A stretch of 64,000 nt of DNA from Haematobia irritans (taxonomy: Eukaryota > Arthropoda > Insecta > Diptera > Muscidae): positions 46,427,096 through 46,491,095 of the forward strand of contig NC_134400.1 in NCBI RefSeq assembly GCF_050003625.1, given 5' to 3'. Made by a program: the position numbers and the translations under genes. Positions 11,080-21,228 of this stretch are shown here, one piece after another (positions within the stretch are counted from its first letter, which is position 1; every line of letters starts with the position of its first letter). The notes beneath the pieces were generated by a model. That model did not search any database, had not been told where the DNA came from, and saw only the letters and a list, made by a program, of their open reading frames with translations.

Positions 11080-11345
11080 TTTACCCTAGTGACGTATAAG
11101 TGATATTAATATTGACATGACTTTACCAGTACCATGGTGGGTATGATTCATTTTAATATTTTTTCAGTAAATGAAGTCATGTAGTAAAAATTAATATTTA
11201 ATTTTATTCAAATGAATATGAAGCGCAAACCATGTTTATTAAAATAATAATGGTTTTATTTTATATTGAGATACGTGGGTTCAATGATATCCACAATATG
11301 TTGTGCAAAAACGATTGAACTGATAATTAACAATGAACATTTTTA
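11080..11345 (+). repeat. Family B repeat unit (old dispersed/tandem repeat)
   Basis: Begins CCCTAGTGACGTATAAGTGA and carries ACCATGGTGGGTATGATTCA and GTAGTAAAAATTAATATTTA. Family B recurs at about 14925-15190, 15300-15423 with 16267-16400, 17900-18110, 22836-22945 (reverse), 25579-25886, 27883-28480, 29030-29520, 29925-30300 and 31680-31935. No open frame or termini are clear. It appears to be ancient tandem DNA into which many newer elements have inserted. Confidence 0.6.
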
Positions 11346-11350
11346 ATGCT

Positions 11351-11527
11351 CTACTTCCCAGCAAAACAAGAGCTTCAAAAAAAATAGTTTTGGATCCCCA
11401 ATCTGTGATCCGGAAGTAGTGCAAAAATGAATCATCTCCAATGAATTTTACATGGACTTGTCGTAAGGCCGAAGTACTGCGCTTTTGGATCATTGCTTCA
11501 GAAGTTGTGGCTTGGAAGTTCATTTGA
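11351..11527. repeat. CCCAGCAAAA-type repeat, copy 1
   Basis: Starts CCCAGCAAAACAAGAGCTTC and includes TTTTGGATCC..., GATCCGGAAGTAGTGCAAAA and repeated GAAGT words. It shares phrases with 37148-37335 (GGATCCGGAAGTGGTGCAAA) and has shorter relatives at 14465-14577 and 40141-40240. Probably a MITE-like family; the far end is not clear. Confidence 0.4.
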
Positions 11528-11732
11528 ATGAAGAAATTAAAAAAAAATCACCAAGTTCACATTTCATTTTTATTAATATTGTTTATTACACTTTTATTTT
11601 CTTATTATTTAATTTTTAAATTTTAAATTGAAAAACTTGTTCGCTCCCAACAGGGCTTGAACGTGGGTCTGTTGGCACCATAGCAGAACACGAAGCGTAG
11701 AAATGTCAATTCAAATGTTTATGATATGATTT

Positions 11733-13000
11733 TATACCCTCCACAATACGATAGGATGGGGGGTATATTAACTTTGTCATTCCGTTTGTAACACATCGAC
11801 ATATTGCTCTACCCCATGAAGTATATATATTCTGGGTCGTGGTGAAATTCTGAGTCGATTTGAGCATGTCCGTCCATCCGTCTGTTGAAATCACGAACGA
11901 AACAAGCTATCGACTTGAAACGTGGCATAAGTAGTTGTTATTGATATAGATCGGATGGTATTGCAAATGGGCCATATCGGACCACTTTGACGTATAGCCC
12001 CCATGTATCCGATCCTCTTGAAATTTGGTATGTTGTGTTAGTATATGGTCTATAACAACCAAGCAAAAATTGGTTCATATAGGTCCATTATTATATATAG
12101 CCCCCATATAAACCGATCCCCAGATTTGACCTCCGGAGCCTCTTGGAGGAGCAAAATTCATCCGATCCTCTTGAAATTTGGTATGTGGTGTTAGTATATG
12201 GTCTTTAACAACCATGCAAAAATTGGTCCATATCGGTCCATAATTATATATAGCCCCCATATAAACCGATCCCCAGATTTGACCGCCAGAGCCTCTTAGA
12301 GGAGGCTCCGATGTAGTTGAAATTTGGTACGTGGTGTCAGTATATGGTCTCTAAGAACCAAGCAAAAATTGGTTTATATAGGTCCATTATTATAAATAGC
12401 CCCCATATAAACCGATCCTCAGATTTGACCTCCGGAGCCTCTTGGAGAAGCAAAATTCATCCGATCCGGTTGAAATTTGGTACGTGGTGTTAGTATATGG
12501 TCTCTAACAACCATGCAAAAATTGGTTCATATTGGTCCATAATTATATTTAGCCACCGTATAAATCGATCCCCAGATTTGACCTCTGGAACCTCTTGAAG
12601 GAGCAAAATTCATCCGATTCGATTGAAATTTGGTATATTTCGCTAGTATATGGCCGCTACCAGTCATGCAAAAATTGGTCATATCAGTCTATAGTTATAT
12701 ACAGCCAATGGCCAATCACACAAAAATTGGTCCATATCGCCAAAAAGAATCTACCAAAATTTTATTTCTATAGAAAATTTTGTCAAAATTTTATTACTAT
12801 AGAAAGAGTTGTCACAATTTTATTATTATAGAAAGTTTTGTCAATGTTTTATTTCTGTAGAAAATTTTGTCAAAATTTTTTTTCTATAGAAAATTTTGTC
12901 GAACTGAACTATATACGTCTTTAGTAGAAGTTTCTACGCAATCCATGGTGGAGGGTACATAAGATTCGGCCTGGCCGAACTTACGGCCGTATATACTTGT
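11733..13000 (+). mobile_element. Family A element, copy 3
   Basis: Starts TATACCCTCCACAATACG (a small insertion in the subterminal repeat) and has a short GTCY tract (GTCCGTCCATCCGTCTG). It has about five 153-bp units, a short 29-bp minisatellite block at about 12748-12900, then the full 3' end with ATGGTGGAGGGTA and TATATACTTGT. The last base abuts the first base of copy 4. Confidence 0.85.
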
Positions 13001-14232
13001 TATACCCTCCATCATAGGATGGGGGTATATTAACTTTGTCATTCCGTTTGTAACACATCGAAATATTGCTCTAAGACCCCATAAAGTATATATATTCTGG
13101 GTCGTGGTGAAATTCTGAGTCGATCTAAGCCAGTCCGTCCGTCCGTCCGTCTGTTGAAATCACGATAACTTCCGAACGAAACAAGCTATCGACTTGAAAC
13201 TTGGCACAAGTAGTTGTTATTGATGTAGGTCGGATGGTATTGAAAATGGGCCATATCGGTCCACTTTTACGTATAGCCCCCATATAAAGGGATCCCCAGA
13301 CCCCCCAGGCATATAAACCGATCCCCAGATTTGGCTTGCGAAGTCTCCAAGAGAAGCAAATTTCATCCAATCCGGTTGTAATTTGGAACATGGTGTTAGT
13401 ATATGATCTTTAACAACCGTGCCAGAATTGGTCCATATCGGTCCATAAATATATATAGCCCCCATATAAAACGTTCTCCAGATTTGACCTCCGGACCCTT
13501 CGGAAGAGCAAAATTCATCCGATCCGGTTCAAATTAGGAACGTGGTGTTAATATATTGTCGCTAACAACCATACCAAAATTGGTCCAATCACACAAAAAT
13601 TGGTCCATATCGGTTTATAATCATAGTTGCCACTAGAGGCAAAAATAATCTACCAAAATTTTATTTCTATAGAAAATTTTGTCAAAATTTTATTTCTATA
13701 GAAAATTTTGTTCAAATTTTATTCGGTTCATAATCATGGTTGCCACTCGAGCCAAAAATAATCTACCAAGATTTTATTTCTATAGAAAATGTTGTCAAAA
13801 GTTTATTTCTTTAGAAAATTTTGTTAAAATTTTATTTCTGTAGAAATTTTTGTCAAAACTTTCTTTCTATAGAAAATTTTGTCAAAATTTTTATTTCTAT
13901 AGAAAATTTTGTGAAAAATTTATTTCTATAGAAAATTTTGTTAAAATTATATTTCTATAGAAAATTTTGTCAAAATTTTATGTCTACTTTGTCAAACTGA
14001 TTACATACGTATTGGATCGATCTTTTTTGATTTAATATATACCACGTATGGACTTCCATACAATTTAGAAGATGGTGTTAGGAGGTTTTAAGATACCTTG
14101 CCATCGGCAAGCGTTACAGCAACTTAAGTAATTCGATTGTGGATGGCAGTGTTTAGAAGAAGTTTCTACGCAATCCATGATGGAGGGTACATTAGCTTCG
14201 GCCTGGCCGAACTTACAGCCGTATATACTTGT
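13001..14232 (+). mobile_element. Family A element, copy 4 (head-to-tail with copy 3)
   Basis: Starts TATACCCTCCATCATAGG directly after the TATATACTTGT of copy 3. It contains GTCCGTCCGTCCGTCTG, about two 153-bp units, two TTGCCACT..AGCCAAAAATAATCTACC boundary motifs and 29-bp arrays (13640-13990). Ends CCATGATGGAGGGTAC...TATATACTTGT. It belongs to the CATCAT/ATGATG subfamily with copies 7, 8 and 10. Confidence 0.85.
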
Positions 14233-14920
14233 TTTTCCTTTAAATTCAATAAAAATTTAAAAAATTCTTTTAAATTGCAAAACCTTCTTAAATGAACTTC
14301 GATGTAGGTGAAAAAGTCAAGAGGCACAAGTTGGAATCTCCGCGGGGGTGAAATTTTTATTTTTATTGTTTTTTAATTTTTTGTTGAGTTTCTATTCTTT
14401 TTTGCGACATTTCACTGCCCAAAATTTAATTCAAACCGCCAAATAGCGTATTTTCTAAGACTGATTCAAAAGAACTTCATCGGAAGTGAAAAAAATTGAT
14501 TATTGATCCCGGGATGCTCTTTAAAAGAAATGTTTGTGGAACAACATTTAATTTTTTTTTTTTGCTGGGTTACCCAATCGAGGAAGGAAACCAAAAATCC
14601 TGAAATGGAGGCCTGTAGCTCTTCTACTTTACCTGGTGGTGACAATGCAACATGTGATGCATCATATGTTACACTGAATACGAAATTCCCGAGTTTTTTG
14701 AGAGAAAATATTTTTGATTGTTGCACATAACAAAACCCAATTCAGGATTCATTTACTTTTGTTCGATATAATCCTTTCTTTATTGAGTAGTACTCTGATT
14801 CGGCCACAAAATAAATTTCAAGCTATAATCTGCCGGTATTTTGGTGCATTTCCATATAATGGCTTTCTTCAGGGCGTCTATACAGATATAATTAAAATTA
14901 AAGTATATTTTAACACACAT
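14233..14920. other. Noncoding segment with CCCAGC-type fragment
   Basis: A fragment ending TTTTTTTGCTGGGTTACCC (about 14465-14577) belongs to the CCCAGCAAAA repeat group. The rest shows no gene; open frames at 14503-14730 and 14714-14947 look random. Confidence 0.35.
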
Positions 14921-14924
14921 ATTC

Positions 14925-15190
14925 TTGTGGCGTATAAGCGATATTAATATTGGCATTACATTGGGTACTATAGTGCGTATAATTCATTTTAATAGTTTTG
15001 CAGCAAAGTCATGTTAATATTAATATTTAATTTTATTCACATGAAGTGAAAACCATGCTTAATTACAATAATAATGTTCTTATTTTATATTGACATTACG
15101 TCCCCAAATTGAATATGACTTCAATGATATTCATATTATGTTGTAAAAAAGCGGTTAAACTGACAATTTCAAACGAACATTGTTAACGCT
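14925..15190 (+). repeat. Family B repeat unit
   Basis: Collinear with 11080-11345: GTGGCGTATAAGCGATATTA, then ACTATAGTGCGTATAATTCA, TTAATATTAATATTTAATTT and AAAACCATGCTTAAT. A second unit begins near 15300 and is interrupted at 15411-15423 by the insertion described at 15424-16266. Confidence 0.6.
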
Positions 15191-15423
15191 CTAATTAACT
15201 TTTACTCGATATGATCATCATGATTGTTGCTCCCACATGTGATGCACTGAAAACAAAGTGTCTATCTACAGACTTGAGTAAACTGAAAGAATATTTTAAC
15301 ATATTGGCCCTTGTGGTGTACAAGTGATATTAATTTTGACATAACATTCAGTACCATAGTGCGTATGATTAATTTTCATAGTTGTGCAGTATATGAAGAC
15401 ATGCAGTAAAATTAATATTTAAA

Positions 15424-16266
15424 CTAGAAGTTATTACAATATTTATTCGAGCTTATTGGACAGGAAGATTAAGGGAATTGACATCATTAAGTTACTGAAA
15501 AGAAAATGCCAGATACCCATCTCGCAAGCCCGACTATACATATATGTTTCAGTGTTGGCCACTACACATTTCCATAGTCTTTAGCGAGATCTGGCCGGGT
15601 GAGATGATTCAATTTGGTTCTTTTATGTTAATTTCTTATGAAATTTGCATACGAGAATTATTTTTCCCAAATTTAACCATTTTTCACCCGCACTGTGCAT
15701 CATCTTTTCGTATAACTTTACAATCCCTTAATCTTATTTTTAGATTTCGATTTGTTACTACACTAATGTACCAACAAATCGAAATCTATTTTTAAAGACA
15801 TTGCTGAATTCACCTGATTGGCGAACGATCACACAATGTCTCGTTTCTAGTCAACAACAATTACTGTGATAACTATATGAAACTGGTTTCTAAGGACACA
15901 ACAACAATTCTAACGACAATATTAGTAATGTTTTTTCCTTATTTACGACGGGCTCCTCGTAGCTTACTATTTTTATGTTAGCCTGATATCAATGCAGGCT
16001 GGTTCAATGTCCAAATCATTTAAACTAGAAGTTATTACAATATTTATTCGAGCTTATTGGACAGGAAGATTAAGGGAATTGACATCATTAAGTTACTGAA
16101 AAGGGCTTGCGAGATGGGTATCTGGCATTTTCTTTTCAGTAACTTAATGATGTCAATTCCCTTAATCTTCCTGTCCAATAAGCTCGAATAAATATTGTAA
16201 TAACTTCTAGTTTAAATGATTTGGACATTGAACCAGCCTGCATTGATATCAGGCTAACATAAAAAT
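15424..16266. mobile_element. Insertion of 843 bp carrying a perfect foldback, in family B
   Basis: The 13-mer ATTAATATTTAAA occurs at 15411-15423 and again at 16267-16279, and family B continues on both sides, so this looks like an insertion with a 13-bp target duplication. Left part (15424-15533) contains the arm sequence once, followed by the foldback loop in inverted orientation. The middle (15534-15967) has no recognised coding. The right part is the inverted repeat at 15968-16267. Element class unknown. Confidence 0.55.
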
Positions 16267-16267
16267 A
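15968..16267. repeat. Perfect inverted repeat, two 136-bp arms, 28-nt loop
   Basis: Arms 15968-16103 and 16132-16267 are exact reverse complements by my reading, separated by 28 nt (16104-16131). The inner 80 bp of the arm (TAAACTAGAAGTTATT... to ...TTACTGAAAAG) occurs a third time at 15420-15503. There it is followed by the loop sequence in reverse complement. It could fold into a 300-nt hairpin. Confidence 0.9.
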
Positions 16268-16605
16268 TTAATATTTAAATTTATGTATAGGAATATGAAA
16301 TGGAAATCTAATTAAAATAACTATGCATTTTTGTACTGGCATTAGCTTGTAATATATTGACAAAGGCGATTGAACTGATAATTCTAAAAGGAACAATTAT
16401 TGAACTGAATTCGATTGTGGTAAAATGTATTAAAATATCCTTTAGTTTCAGTTTATTGATCCCAGTAGAAAACTATATCATGTAGTAGAGCCTCTATTTA
16501 CGGAAGGAACCCATCAAAAGGAAATAAGGGAATGTCACTCGCGTATTTTACCTGTTGGTGAAAATGCCACTGAATAGAAAGTGTCGTAAATTCGAAAGAC
16601 CAAAG

Positions 16606-17717
16606 ACCCCAAAAAGTCCATCCGTCCGTCTCTTGAAATCATGCTAACTTCCGAACGAAACAAGTTATCGACTTGATACTTGGCATAAGTAGTTGTTATT
16701 GATGTAGGTCGGATGGTATTGCAAATGGGCCATATCGGACCACTTTTACGTATAGCCCCCATATAAACCGACCCCCAGATTTGGCTTGCAGAGCCTCTTG
16801 GAGGAGCAAAAATCATCCGCTTGAAATTTGGTATGTGGTGTTAGCACATGGTCTATAACAACCACGCAAAAATTGGTCCATATCGGTCCATAAATATATA
16901 TAGCCCCCATATAAACCGATCTCCAGATTTAACCTCCGGAGCCTGTTGGAAGAGCAAATTTAATCCGATCCGGTTGAAATGTGGTACGTGGTGTAAGTAT
17001 ATGGTATCTAACAACCATGCCAAAATTGGTCCATATCGGTCCATAATTATATATAGCCCCCATATAAATCGATCCCCAGATTTGACCTCCGAAACCTCTT
17101 GGAGGAGCAAAATTCATCCGATCCGGTTGAAATTTGGTACATTTCGCTAGTATATGGTCGCTAACAGCCATGCAAAAATTGGTCCATATCGGTCTATAGT
17201 TATATATAGCCAATGGCCAATCACACAAAAATTGGTCCATATCGCCAAAAATAATCTACCAAAATTTTAATTCTATACAAAATTTTATTAATATAGAAAG
17301 TTTTGTCAAAATTTTATTTCCGTAGAAAATTTTGTCAAAATCTTATTTCTATAGAAAATTTTGTCAAAATTTTATTTCTAAAGAAAATTTTGTCAAAATT
17401 TTATTTCTAAAGAAAATTTTATCAAAATTTTATTTCTATAGAAAATTTTATCAAAATTTTATTTCTATAGAAAATTGTGTTAAAATTTTATTTCTATAGA
17501 AAATTTTGTTAACATTTTATTTCTAAAGAAAATTATGTCAACATTTTATTTCTATAGAAAATTTTGTCAAACTGAATCGACCTTTTTTTGTTTAATAGAA
17601 TACGCAACCCAAGTAATTCGATTGTTTATGACAATCTTTAGTAGAAGTTGCTATGCAATCCATGGTGGAGGGTACATAAGATTCGGCTGGGCCGTACTTA
17701 CGGCTGTATATACTTGT
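16606..17717 (+). mobile_element. Family A element, copy 5 (5' end lost)
   Basis: Begins inside the 5' block at GACCCCAAAAAGTCC, then GTCCGTCTCTTGAAATC. It lacks the subterminal repeat and about 90 bp. About three 153-bp units, then a 29-bp array (17255-17570), then the 3' end ATGGTGGAGGGTACATAAG...TATATACTTGT. Open frames at 16848-17240 on both strands are repeat shadows. Confidence 0.8.
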
Positions 17718-17899
17718 TGTTATTGATTCAGATAACAAAAATATGCTGGAGCAAAATCAATTTCAGGATTCATTGTCTTTTGCTCGATATTATCACCTTT
17801 CTTCCTTTAGTATTACTCTGATTAGGAGAAACTTTAATCTGGCGGTAGTTTGGATCATTCCTATGATATGACTTTCTACTGGCATAAATAAACTGAAAG

Positions 17900-18110
17900 C
17901 AAAGGATATTTTAACACAGTGGCCCTTGTGGCGTATAAGTGTATATAATATGGACGTGATATTGAGTACCATGGTACGTATGAATGATTTTTATAGTTTG
18001 TCAGTAAATAAAGTAATATAGTAATATAACAAATGTTTCTTGTACAGCAATATTGACATTAGCTCAGTAAATTGAATATGGCTTAACATATATGAATATT
18101 TTTTTGGCAT
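17900..18110 (+). repeat. Family B repeat unit
   Basis: CCCTTGTGGCGTATAAGTG, ACCATGGTACGTATGAATG and AGTAAATAAAGTAATATAG place it in family B. It is more diverged than 14925-15190. Confidence 0.5.
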
Positions 18111-18149
18111 CGTTATTGTATTTGGCATAGTTATTGTATTTGGCATCGT

Positions 18150-18297
18150 TGTTTGTCAAATTGATTTGGGCAAAGACCTTTAGACTGCAAGATGGTTAGA
18201 TGGACGATCATTTACGAACCGCAACATTTCTCATCAGCATTCTCTACGAAACTATCAGCGACTTTCCCAAAACAAAACCTTTTTCGGGAGGTTCAAG
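18150..18297 (-). mobile_element. Decayed hammerhead-bearing element fragment
   Basis: GTTTGTCAAATTGATTTGGG, AGACTGCAAGATGGTTAGAT and CTCATCAGCATTC are collinear with 50811-50906 of the ribozyme-bearing element. The fragment ends at the TA where the element at 18300-21107 begins. Confidence 0.65.
18198..18242 (-). ncRNA. Degenerate hammerhead ribozyme remnant
   Basis: On the minus strand CTGATGA is intact, and stem I is nearly intact (GAATG against CATCT). The GAAA core box is broken: the plus strand reads TTTAC where TTTC is needed. Stem II no longer pairs cleanly. It aligns without gaps to 50860-50904. Predicted inactive. Confidence 0.6.
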
Positions 18298-18299
18298 TA

Positions 18300-21107
18300 C
18301 ACTGAAAAAACAGTGAACCCTTTTCCATTGCAAAATGAACTAAACTGTAGTAATATTGACCATGATTTAGCCCTTAAAATTTTTTTCAACTTGTCTAGTT
18401 TATAATTTTCTTAAATTTTAGTTCATCTATAACATTGTAGTTTAGTTCATTTTTACAACACCATAAGATTTATATACCCCTACCAAGTTAAAAAGTCAGT
18501 ATTATTTTGGTTTACTTGCTTATTTTGTGAGAAACCCGATAATAAAAATTGGTTTACAGTCTCTTTAAAATGTCGACGACTAAACTATTTTTAAATCAAT
18601 CATTCCACAGTACAGAGAAATTAAATAATTAAAGGAACAACAAACCGTTTTACAATTATGAAAATTTTCATACATTAAAATTTAACTTTCTTTAAGCAAA
18701 AGTACTTTATTATAAAAACTTATGATGAAAGTTCTTAATACAATGTTTTTTGTGAATAAAAATTATGACCACGTGGAACAGAGAGTAGTTCATTTGAACT
18801 CGCTGTTTGGACTTTTTGACTTATCCTTTTTTTATTCATCGTAGGTAATTTTTTCACATATCTTGCTGGAAAAAATGGAAACAATAATGTAAATTGTTAA
18901 AAATTAACACCATGTAATGAAATATAATTTTTAATTCTTCATTTTAGCTTGTAACTTACAATATTTGGGGCATTTTATCAAATGGTGTAAGGAATTCAAC
19001 TTTTCTTTGGAAAACGTATCTCATAAAATATGTACCTGAAACAATTAGAGAAATAATGAAGTATTCTAAATAAACTCATAAAACTGTGTTGTTATCGATG
19101 TGAAAGATATAATAAAATAAATATTCTAGTTGAAAGAAAGCCAAAGTTTTAATATAAAACTTACCAATTCTCTATTAAATTGTACGCTGATGGGAAATAT
19201 AAAAAGTTGTCCAAATTTATTTGGGTTTCTCTGAAATTAAATATTTATTTTTTACATTAAATAAAATTATTAAATAGGTTTTCAAAAAATCTAATGAAAA
19301 AAATAATAATATGCATAAAAAACCAAATATTCTTGTTAAAATAAAGTTAAAGAATCCTTACCAATTCACTATTAAATTACAGGCAAAGGAGTACTAAAAA
19401 TTTGTCCAAATTTTTAAGGGGTTATTCTGAAATTAAATATTTGTTTTTACATTAAAAATATTACATTGGTTTCCAAAAAATTTTATTAAAGAAATACTAA
19501 AATAGAGTATTAAAAACCTGTAATTTTGATGGTAAAAATGTCATAAAAATGTAAATATTCTAGTCGAAAAAAGCAATTTTAAAAGAAAACTTTACAATTC
19601 TCTATTTTTTAAATTTGTTCGAATCCATCTGGAGTTGCTCTAAAATTAAATATTGTTTTTACAACAAAGAAAAACATTGAACTGGTTTCCAAAAAAATAA
19701 TAAACAAATAATAATATACATAAAAAATATTCTTTTTAAAAGAAAGTCATATTAAAAAAATACTTACCAATTTATGAATAAACTATACGCTGAGATATAA
19801 CAAAAATTTTCCAAATTCATCTGGAATTGAATATTATTTTTTTACATAGAATAATAAAAATTTCAATACACTTTCAACATATTTTCCTAAATATTCTTAG
19901 TAACTTTTTTCTAAACTACCGATAAAATATTAATAAATTTCATTTAAAAGGTTTAATAAACAAACACCAATATACAGTTTGTCAAGAAAGTGTTTTGACA
20001 ATGGGATAAAAATTATGTTTTGTTCCAAAATTAAATATAATGAAATTTAAAAAAAAAATTTATTATGTATTTTGCAAAGTATACATACGTACACAGAATT
20101 AAAAATTTAATAAAATATTTAATATTTCAATTATTTCTAGAATTTGAAATATTTGGCAATGTCAAAAGACTTTCTTGACATACTGTATGTCTCAAAAATC
20201 CAAAATATTCCATGTCTTTATATTCCCTTTTTGCATACCAGCTAAAAAGATGCAACAGCCCACGCCAACGCCAACTATACAACTGAAGCATGCCAAACAA
20301 AACCAAGCAAAGCCAAAACATTCCTACAATAACAAAAACACATGTGCCTTTATTGAAAACAACACCTCATCCAGCCAAATAAACCATCCGCGAATAACTA
20401 ACACACACACACAAACCACTAAATGGACAAAAATAAAAACAACCCCACGCTCATGTATACACAACAAAACTCAAGTAACATAATCTTTACATTAATCACA
20501 TTCCACTATGCCGATAAAGATCTCTGTACTATGCATTAGTTCATCGCATCTGCTGACAATTTACTCTAAGAATAATATTCGTAAAGGCACACCAGTTTAT
20601 GAACGATGAAACGTTTAACTTAAAATTTGCAAAATTTTCATGAAATGTTATCTACCATTTTTGACGAAAATGTCTATAAATTTAATTACATGTGAACTAA
20701 AAATATTTCATTGGGTAATTTTTTACAAACAATTATTAACTATAGGAATTGTCAGTAAGAAATTCCTATCCACTTTCAAGTTCATTTTTCGTAAAAAAAT
20801 ATTTTCTCATACAAAAAAATCTTATAGTAAATTGCACTTATTATTTAGAAAATACTTTACATTTCACAAGTAGTTTTATAGCATGACAAACGAATTTTTA
20901 ACTACCAGTTAAGAATTTTTTTAAGGAAATTTCCATCGTATTTTGTAGGCCATGAACTAAACGATTGCTACTTAGAATTTGTAAAATTTCCTTTCGAGTA
21001 GTTAATTTTCGTTGAAGATACGAAAAATGAACTAAAATTCTGGAAAATTCTTGTAATAAATTATTGTAAAAATCTTCTTAAATTTACGAGACACTTTTTT
21101 TTCTGTG
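18300..21107. mobile_element. TA-flanked AT-rich element of 2.8 kb (family D)
   Basis: Left end CACTGAAAAAACAGTG, right end the inverse of CACAGAAAAAAAAGTG, each flanked by TA (18298-18299, 21108-21109). The ends suggest a Tc1/mariner-superfamily or other TA-targeting non-autonomous element. Inside, a degenerate tandem repeat of about 200 bp (CTTACCAATTC..TATTAAATT) occurs at about 19160, 19357, 19586 and 19762. No transposase is visible. A small MITE is nested at 19975-20185. AGTTCATTTT/AAAATGAACT words near both ends recur at 46730-46830 and 53182-53246. Confidence 0.5.
19975..20185. mobile_element. Tc1-like MITE of 211 bp nested in family D element
   Basis: Terminal inverted repeats of about 30 bp: left CAGTTTGTCAAGAAAGTGTT..., right inverse CAGTATGTCAAGAAAGTCTT.... 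Both ends are flanked by TA (19973-19974, 20186-20187). Interior AT-rich, no coding. Confidence 0.75.
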
Positions 21108-21228
21108 TATAATTCACATTGGATTTAGTGAATTATCCCAATTTATTCAGATAATTGGTTGAAAGTATCGCTGCAAGTAGAGGATGTTGTATATTTGTAT
21201 GTTAAAATATATTTAAATTAAATATTAA

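Noticed and set aside
11281..11523. 80-codon minus frame with SALRQVHVKF-like sequence
   Set aside because: Spans the junction of family B and a CCCAGC-type repeat; it cannot be one conserved protein.
14026..14110. Promoter-like TTTTTTGATTTAATATATACC near the family A 3' end
   Set aside because: It is part of the family A consensus in several copies; no transcription evidence in sequence.
20175..20483. 102-codon frame rich in Lys, Thr and Asn
   Set aside because: Composition follows the CAA-rich nucleotide patch; no conserved motif or good start context.
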